Source of the DNA: Bacteroidales bacterium Bact_23 | Lineage (GTDB): Bacteria; Bacteroidota; Bacteroidia; Bacteroidales; Lentimicrobiaceae | Assembly (NCBI GenBank): GCA_001603685.1 | Contig: LUZO01000191.1 | Coordinates: 1 to 6,907 of the forward strand | Reading direction: 5' to 3' | Length of the DNA stretch: 6,907 bases | Shown here: positions 1 to 4,907 of the stretch, piece by piece | How positions within the stretch are numbered: position 1 is the stretch's first letter | Layout: each line of letters starts with the position of its first letter | Translations under genes and position numbers: made by a program | Notes under the pieces: model-generated | What the model saw: the letters and a program-made list of their open reading frames with translations, nothing else | What the model was told of the DNA's origin: nothing | The model's database searches: none

Positions 1-110
1 ATAAACTGCTTCATAAAAAAGCATCAACCGTCGATTAACCCCTTGCATAAGCTTTGCCGGATAGCAGGTTATTTTTTAAAAATTTCATCATTTATTCACA
101 TGTAATCTGT

Positions 111-130
111 CATTATTTTCAAAAATAATG
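111..130. promoter_or_regulatory. operator-like palindrome upstream of the carboxypeptidase gene
   Basis: A perfect inverted repeat has 9-bp arms, CATTATTTT at 111-119 and AAAATAATG at 122-130, separated by two bases (CA). It ends exactly where the -7 box at 131-138 begins, so it fills the spacer and upstream core of the putative promoter. Short spacing, two-fold symmetry and position fit a binding site for a dimeric transcription factor. It is AT-rich, so part of the symmetry could be chance, and no T-tract makes it a terminator. No second copy was found before the other two genes. The regulator is unknown. Confidence 0.4.
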
Positions 131-138
131 TAGGTTTG
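131..138 (+). promoter_or_regulatory. Bacteroidota-type -7 box for the carboxypeptidase gene
   Basis: TAGGTTTG matches the Bacteroidota -7 consensus TAnnTTTG at every fixed position. Transcription would start around 144-147, leaving a 5' leader of about 30 bases before the ATG at 175. No clear TTTG-type -33 element is visible at the usual distance; the palindrome at 111-130 lies there instead. A TTG in frame with the gene at 136 falls inside this box and is therefore unlikely to be a start codon. Confidence 0.55.
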
Positions 139-174
139 TGTGGTACAAGGCTTTTCGGGTTAAAACAAACAACT

Positions 175-2547
175 ATGAAAAAAATCATTGCTCTTTTATC
201 TTTGATGCTGTTCGTTTCGGTTCTTTCCTTTGGTCAGCATGAAAAGTATTCACAGGTAAAAATCAGTTTAAAGCCTGATGATATACAGATGGTTGCAAGT
301 CTGGGTATTGCCGTTGATGCCGGCTTTTATGATGTAAAAGCGGGTACCTTTACCACCGCACTCACCGGCAACGAGACTGAGCGGCTGACGAATGCAGGTT
401 TACATTTCGAGGTGGAGATTGATGATCTGGAAGCCTATTATGCCGCCCGCAACGCCGGAATCGACCCAAAAGCAGTGAGAAATGAAGCATCCCGTGCTCC
501 GGCCGATTATCCGGTTCCGTATAATTTCGAACTCGGAAGCTGCGGCGGATTCTGTACGGTTGACGAATGTTACGAGCATCTCGACAAGATGTATCTGCTC
601 TATCCCAACCTGATTACCGAAAAAGCGCCTGTATCGGAAATTACCACCATTGAGGGAAGGCCGGTTTATTATGTAAAAATCACGGGGTTAGCTAATGTAC
701 CGGGAGAAAAGCCTCAGGTGCTCTACACCGGAATGCACCATGCCCGCGAACCAATCGGCATGCAGCACCTGCTTTATTACATGTATTATCTGCTTGAAAA
801 TTATGAAACCAATGAAGCGGTCCGCACCCTGGTTGATCATACGGAAATGTATTTTATTCCCATTATAAACCCCGACGGATATATCTACAACATTACCACC
901 AGTCCCAATGGCGGGGGAATGTGGCGAAAAAACAGGAGCATATCATCCGGTGGCTATTACGGCGTTGATCTGAACCGAAACTACGGTTTTGCATGGGGAT
1001 ATGACGATGTGGGTTCCTCTCCCTATCCTTCGTCGGATACCTACCGGGGAACGGCTGCATTTTCGGAACCGGAGACCCGGATTATCAAGGAGTTTTGTGA
1101 AGCCCATAACTTTAAAATTGCACTGAACTACCACTCATACAGCAACCTGCTGCTTTATGCCTGGGGCTACATAAAGTCCACCACTCCCGATGAGAGTGCA
1201 TTTGCCGAATATGCCAGAAGAATGACCGTTGACAACAGCTATACTTACGGGCCAAGCAGTACAACGATTTATGTAAGCAACGGAGGATCGGACGACTGGA
1301 TGTATGGCGAACAGACTACAAAAAACAAGACCCTTGCCTATACCCCTGAGGTTGGCAGCCAGTACGACGGTTTCTGGCCGGCAGTGGAGCGCATAATTCC
1401 CCAGTGCCAGGAAAATATGATTCAAAGCCTGAATGCCGCACGCTTCTCCGGGCCTTATGGCGAACTTGCAGACTTATCGCCGATGATTATCGAGAAAAAA
1501 ACTTCGCAGGTCAGGTTTGAACTGAAAAGAATCGGCCAGACCCCGGCAGACTATACCATCACCATTGAACCGATTAGTGAAAACATTGTTTCGACAGGTA
1601 ATCCGGTAACCATCAAAAACCTGATGGTACTGCAAACCAGAATTGACTCCATCGCCATTGAACTCAACGATAACATCAAACATGGGGAAATCGTAAAATA
1701 TGCGCTGACGCTCGACAACGGACTTTATCTCACCCATGATACCATAGAAAAGTTTTATGGCATTCCGGTTACTGTCTTTTACGACGATATTCCCGACCTC
1801 GGCAAATGGAGCGGACAGTGGGGATTGTACAGCAGTTTCCCCTATTCGCCGCCTTACTGCATTGCCGATTCTCCCGTGGGGTTTTATGCCAACAACGCCA
1901 ACACATCAATTACTACAAAAGAACAGATTGATCTGACCAACGCCTCGGCGGCTTTTCTCAGTTTCTACGCCCGCTGGAGAATCGAAGCCGGTTATGATTA
2001 TGTTCAGTTGCTTGTATCAACCAATAACGGCACTACCTGGTCACCTCTTGCCGGAAAGCATACCAGAAAAGGATCGCAGTATCAGGCAACAGGCCAGCCG
2101 GTTTACGACGGCGAACAAAACCAGTGGATTAAAGAGGAGGTTAACCTGAAAGATTATACCGGCAAACAGATTTTGCTAAGATTTAACCTGAGAAGCGATA
2201 TGTACACCAATGCCGATGGCTTCTTCTTCGACAACATGGAAGTGACCATGCTTGATATAACAACCGGTATTAAACATTCTGCCAGTCAGGATGTTAAATA
2301 CATTGCGGGCCCCTGGCCAAATCCGGCAGAAAGCCAGACGCGCTTCAGTGTAAACATCCCCGGCGATTGCTCAAACACGGCCATTGTAATATTTGACATC
2401 AGCGGACGGGAAGTTGCTGCAAAGAATGTAAATAAAAATCAGGGTGATGTAAACATAGATATTTCACCTCTTGATTCAGGAGTTTACCTGTGCAAACTGA
2501 TGCAACACGGAAAGACACTCGGCACGCTGAAACTGATAAAACTATAA
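175..2547 (+). CDS. secreted M14 zinc carboxypeptidase with T9SS sorting domain
   Basis: Predicted extracellular metallocarboxypeptidase removing C-terminal residues from peptides. The ATG at 175 gives 790 residues starting with a Sec signal peptide (MKKIIALLSLMLFVSVLSFG, cut before Gln21). A propeptide-like region spans about 22-115. The M14 domain spans about 125-425: the HAREP zinc motif supplies His189 and Glu192, His320 (YHSYS) is the third zinc ligand, Arg254, Asn267 and Arg268 (DLNRNYGF) bind the substrate carboxylate, Tyr366 matches CPA Tyr248, and Glu392 (TPEVGS) is the catalytic base, so the site is complete. GGSDDW at 370-375 places Asp373 at CPA position 255, as in carboxypeptidase B, suggesting Lys/Arg preference. 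Beta-rich regions follow at 435-530 and 535-695, the latter resembling MAM/jelly-roll domains and ending in FFFDNMEV. The T9SS type A domain is 711-790 (WPNP, DISGRE, GVYL). It seems to be a single-gene unit. M14 assignment is firm; specificity is inferred. Confidence 0.95.
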   Translation: MKKIIALLSLMLFVSVLSFGQHEKYSQVKISLKPDDIQMVASLGIAVDAGFYDVKAGTFTTALTGNETERLTNAGLHFEVEIDDLEAYYAARNAGIDPKAVRNEASRAPADYPVPYNFELGSCGGFCTVDECYEHLDKMYLLYPNLITEKAPVSEITTIEGRPVYYVKITGLANVPGEKPQVLYTGMHHAREPIGMQHLLYYMYYLLENYETNEAVRTLVDHTEMYFIPIINPDGYIYNITTSPNGGGMWRKNRSISSGGYYGVDLNRNYGFAWGYDDVGSSPYPSSDTYRGTAAFSEPETRIIKEFCEAHNFKIALNYHSYSNLLLYAWGYIKSTTPDESAFAEYARRMTVDNSYTYGPSSTTIYVSNGGSDDWMYGEQTTKNKTLAYTPEVGSQYDGFWPAVERIIPQCQENMIQSLNAARFSGPYGELADLSPMIIEKKTSQVRFELKRIGQTPADYTITIEPISENIVSTGNPVTIKNLMVLQTRIDSIAIELNDNIKHGEIVKYALTLDNGLYLTHDTIEKFYGIPVTVFYDDIPDLGKWSGQWGLYSSFPYSPPYCIADSPVGFYANNANTSITTKEQIDLTNASAAFLSFYARWRIEAGYDYVQLLVSTNNGTTWSPLAGKHTRKGSQYQATGQPVYDGEQNQWIKEEVNLKDYTGKQILLRFNLRSDMYTNADGFFFDNMEVTMLDITTGIKHSASQDVKYIAGPWPNPAESQTRFSVNIPGDCSNTAIVIFDISGREVAAKNVNKNQGDVNIDISPLDSGVYLCKLMQHGKTLGTLKLIKL

Positions 2548-2634
2548 CCGCCTCTGCTTCAGGCCACAAACTCCTGAGGATACACAGCAAAAGCAGGTGT
2601 GTCCGTCGGGTCATGGCCATTTCTGAGTTTTCAC

Positions 2635-2642
2635 TATATTTG
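2635..2642 (+). promoter_or_regulatory. Bacteroidota-type -7 box for the TPR-HTH regulator gene
   Basis: TATATTTG matches TAnnTTTG exactly. It lies 88 bases past the carboxypeptidase stop and would start transcription near 2648-2651, giving a leader of about 35-50 bases before the GTG candidates at 2685 and 2697. No convincing -33 TTTG was found. It makes the regulator a separate transcription unit and argues against start codons upstream of about 2650. Confidence 0.5.
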
Positions 2643-2684
2643 CCCCTGAAGGGAAAAGAATCTGTTGGTTTAATTTGCTTTAAG

Positions 2685-4424
2685 GTGAAGAACATTGTGA
2701 AATCAGCCGTTTTATTGATATCCATGCTTTTTAGTATGCTGATTCACAATGGATATGCCGTGGCTGCTACTCCTGACAGCCTCAGAAAGCTGGCCGCAAA
2801 AGCCGGTAATGATACCACCGCCATTAAGCTTTATGCAAAAATCGGCGACTATTTTGATCAGAATAACAAGTACGACTCGGCACTCTTTTATTATAATAAA
2901 GCCCTTTCGAAGGTAAGCGGTTCAAATGAGAAACTTTTTGCACCGGCTTTATATACCAAATTAAGCCGGCTTTTTTCCAGTAACGGCAATTATGCATTGT
3001 CGCTCGAATACCTTTTCAAAGCACTTGCAATCTACGATAACATCGCTTCGCAGCACCATGATACAGCCGGATTGGATATGAAAACGGCCCGTGCTTATTC
3101 CGATATCGGAATGTCATATTTCTCGACGGAGAATTTTCCTAAGGCACTGGAATACTTTGAAAAGGGGCTTCATCTCGTAACAAAGTATCAGAATAGCAAA
3201 GATGATCCTGAAATTCTGAAAACGCTGTTTATCTTCAACCTGAATATGGGCTCGGTGAATGTTGCCATACGGAATTTCAGTGAAGCAAGAAGATATTTTG
3301 AAATTGCCCTCAGACTAAATCAGAGCATCGGAAATCCGGTTTACGACGGTGTGCTGTACAACAATATGGGAATCATCCTGAAAGAGGAAAATAACCTTAG
3401 CAAAGCACACGAGTCTTATCTTAAAGCTGTGGAAATCAGGGAATCGCTGAAGGATACTGCGGGAATTGCCCAGGTGTTGAATAATCTGGGAAACCTTGAA
3501 TATACCCAGGGAAATTATAAAAAGGCGATTGAATATCTCCAGCGGGCACTGGACTACAGCAAAAAATCAAAAAGCCTGAAATCCGAGAAACTTTCGGCCG
3601 ATTTCCTGTCGCGCAGCTACGAAAAAGCAGGCAACTACGCCAAAGCGCTTGAGATGTTCAAACAATTTATGAGTCTGCACGACAGCATCATTAATAATGA
3701 CCAACTCAACCAGACTGCCCGCCTTGAGCTTCAGTATCTGCACGAAAAACAGCGAAAGGAAACCGAACTTCAGCAACAGATTGAACTGGCAAAAAAAGAG
3801 CGTAAATCGCTAATTTACATGATTATTGCCGGAATTTCGCTCTTTTCAATTATCATTCTTTACCTGATTAACCGGAACCAGGCAATTAAAATTAAGCAGG
3901 TAAAACTGGTAAAAGAGGGACTGGAACTGGAACAAAAAAACCTGAACCTTGAAAAGCAGAACCTGCTGCTCGAGAAGCAGAACCTCGAAATGGAACTCGA
4001 ATACCGCAACAAGGAGCTGGCAACCCATGTGATGTATCTCCTCAATAAAAACGAGTTCCTCACTTCAATCACTGAAAAGCTGCTCTCAATCAGGCATATG
4101 CTGCTGCCCGAAAACAGAACGGTGATTCAGGAGATTATCCGCGATCTGAAGTCAAATATTGACAACACAGTCTGGAATGAGTTTGAGGTGCGGTTCCAGA
4201 ATGTGCATGAAGACTTCTATCAGAAACTGAGCGAGAGGTATCCTGACCTTACGCCGAACGAAACCAAACTCTGCGCTTTCCTCCGGCTGAATATGACCAC
4301 CAAGGATATTTCATCCATTACTTTCCAGTCGCCAAAAAGTATTCAGGTAGCGCGCGCCCGCCTCAGGAAAAAACTGGGAATTACCCGCGATGAAAACCTG
4401 ATTAAGGTACTCCAGGAGCTCTGA
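2685..4424 (+). CDS. membrane-anchored TPR / coiled-coil / LuxR-type HTH transcriptional regulator
   Basis: Predicted one-component regulator spanning the inner membrane. From GTG 2685 it has 579 residues. Residues 1-28 form a signal peptide (hydrophobic VLLISMLFSML, ending AVAA). About seven TPRs fill 53-333; typical pieces are NYALSLEYLFKALAIY and GNYKKAIEYLQRAL. A helix rich in charge leads to one membrane segment at about 374-395 (SLIYMIIAGISLFSIIILYL). A coiled coil at 398-450 contains four leucine-rich heptads. A linker follows, then a GerE-like HTH at about 520-570 (LTPNETKLCAFLRLN, TTKDIS, SPKSIQVARARLRKKLGI). The VHEDFYQKLSERYPDLTPNE stretch resembles the C-terminus of Bacteroidota triple-tyrosine sensor regulators. 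Expected topology is TPR outside, HTH in the cytoplasm. No histidine kinase or receiver domain is present. The start is uncertain: GTG 2697 has an SD-like AAGGTGA at 2683-2688, and an in-frame ATG exists at 2613, but the -7 box at 2635-2642 disfavours it. The target genes are unknown. Confidence 0.88.
   Translation: MKNIVKSAVLLISMLFSMLIHNGYAVAATPDSLRKLAAKAGNDTTAIKLYAKIGDYFDQNNKYDSALFYYNKALSKVSGSNEKLFAPALYTKLSRLFSSNGNYALSLEYLFKALAIYDNIASQHHDTAGLDMKTARAYSDIGMSYFSTENFPKALEYFEKGLHLVTKYQNSKDDPEILKTLFIFNLNMGSVNVAIRNFSEARRYFEIALRLNQSIGNPVYDGVLYNNMGIILKEENNLSKAHESYLKAVEIRESLKDTAGIAQVLNNLGNLEYTQGNYKKAIEYLQRALDYSKKSKSLKSEKLSADFLSRSYEKAGNYAKALEMFKQFMSLHDSIINNDQLNQTARLELQYLHEKQRKETELQQQIELAKKERKSLIYMIIAGISLFSIIILYLINRNQAIKIKQVKLVKEGLELEQKNLNLEKQNLLLEKQNLEMELEYRNKELATHVMYLLNKNEFLTSITEKLLSIRHMLLPENRTVIQEIIRDLKSNIDNTVWNEFEVRFQNVHEDFYQKLSERYPDLTPNETKLCAFLRLNMTTKDISSITFQSPKSIQVARARLRKKLGITRDENLIKVLQEL
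3921..4004 (+). repeat. four 21-bp units encoding coiled-coil heptads
   Basis: Four consecutive 21-base units encode LELEQKN, LNLEKQN, LLLEKQN and LEMELEY in the regulator, just after its membrane segment. Leucine at heptad positions one and three with E, K, Q and N elsewhere is a parallel dimeric coiled-coil pattern. The DNA units are similar but use different codons (CTG/CTC/CTT, GAA/GAG), so this is an old in-frame duplication or selected protein pattern rather than a recent slippage tract. It probably sets the dimer register that feeds the cytoplasmic HTH. Confidence 0.7.
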
Positions 4425-4448
4425 TCCGGACAATAAATTCAGAATTTT

Positions 4449-4500
4449 AACTCAAATGGGCGGGATTTTATTAAAACTTCCGCCCATTTGAGTTTATCTT
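4449..4500 (+). terminator. long hairpin terminator after the regulator gene
   Basis: A 15-bp perfect stem pairs 4449-4463 (AACTCAAATGGGCGG) with 4480-4494. Inside it, G4464-T4479, A4465-T4478 and TTTT 4466-4469 with AAAA 4473-4476 extend the pairing around one bulged C at 4477, leaving a three-base loop. TTTATCTTT follows from 4493, a weak U-rich tract. It begins 25 bases after the stop codon. The long stem makes it a likely end of the transcript, by intrinsic termination or as a 3' stabilising hairpin. The minus-strand side has no T-tract, so bidirectional action is not supported. Confidence 0.75.
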
Positions 4501-4688
4501 TCCCTGGTTTTCCCTGAAGATATGCAAAACCGACCCCGGTTGATAATCAGAAACTTAAAGTCATTGTAGCTATTTTGTTCCTTGCAATTGTACGGGATGT
4601 AGTCTTTTTGTTAACCTGGAAATTTAGGATTGTGTGTTAGCAATGGGGAGCTTTGCATAAGGTTTTTGCTTGGAATGTTCTTTGAAAT

Positions 4689-4830
4689 CCATATCCGGTT
4701 CAGGAAATGACATAGAGGCAGGTTCAGCTGCCGGCCTCATTTCCATATCGGGATAACCTCGGACATGCCTGAATGAACTGCCGCTGCAGACATCAATTCA
4801 GACATTCATTCTGAGCAGAAACGGATATGG
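4689..4830. other. nested inverted repeats, possible structured RNA or small repeat element
   Basis: The ends form a 9-bp perfect inverted repeat, CCATATCCG at 4689-4697 and CGGATATGG at 4822-4830. Between them lie GGAAATGA 4703-4710 with TCATTTCC 4737-4744, enclosing GGCAG 4717-4721 with CTGCC 4728-4732, and GAATGAA 4771-4777 with TTCATTC 4805-4811. Drawn together these make a three-way junction. Each pairing alone is near what chance gives in a region this size, so only the joint arrangement is suggestive. It matches no RNA family I can name. Confidence 0.2.
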
Positions 4831-4877
4831 CCGGTCAACGGGGCATTTCACAACTTTTCAAACTAAATTGACTAACA

Positions 4878-4885
4878 AACATTTG
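4878..4885 (+). promoter_or_regulatory. possible -7 box for the repeat-protein gene
   Basis: AACATTTG differs from TAnnTTTG at the first base only. It sits inside a small inverted repeat, AAACA 4877-4881 and TGTTT 4884-4888, and would place the transcript start about 15 bases before the ATG at 4908. TTTTC at 4855-4859 is a poor -33 candidate. It is the weakest of the three promoter calls. Confidence 0.3.
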
Positions 4886-4907
4886 TTTAACTTAATCACT
4901 TAATGAC

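Larger units (their letters stand above)
4495..4907. other. gene-poor intergenic region
   Basis: No convincing protein gene was found in this stretch of about 410 bases. A stop-free + strand stretch at 4518-4640 encodes a hydrophobic segment (VIVAILFLAIVRDVVFLL) but has no ATG or GTG start. A minus-strand ATG frame at 4746-4624 encodes 40 residues without known similarity. The middle, 4689-4830, holds several inverted repeats. The last 40 bases are AT-rich and hold the presumed promoter and leader of the next gene. No tRNA-like or recognised riboswitch pattern was seen. Confidence 0.6.

Noticed and set aside
43..51. TTGCATAAG shared with 4653-4661
   Set aside because: A 9-base match with weak flanking similarity in two intergenic regions is compatible with chance.
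35..127. Minus-strand -7-like box TATTTTTG (120-127) followed by an 18-residue frame (91-35)
   Set aside because: The box overlaps the AT-rich palindrome, the peptide is tiny and nothing supports expression; a divergent gene would have to lie outside the window.
136..174. TTG start giving the carboxypeptidase 13 extra N-terminal residues
   Set aside because: The TTG lies inside the -7 box TAGGTTTG and the extra residues would precede an otherwise perfect signal peptide beginning at ATG 175.
943..1737. Minus-strand open frames inside the carboxypeptidase gene
   Set aside because: They are antisense to a gene with a complete set of catalytic motifs and carry no recognisable domain or promoter.
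2557..2579. Hairpin CTTCAGG/CCTGAGG shortly after the carboxypeptidase stop
   Set aside because: Seven pairs with one G-T and no following T-tract, so a terminator call is not supported.
3567..4072. Minus-strand frames rich in F, S and L across the regulator's coiled coil
   Set aside because: Their composition is the complement of the E/K/L/Q/N-rich heptads, not independent coding sequence.
4518..4640. Stop-free + strand stretch with a membrane-like segment
   Set aside because: About 40 codons with no ATG or GTG start and no conserved motif; hydrophobic runs occur easily in T-rich DNA.
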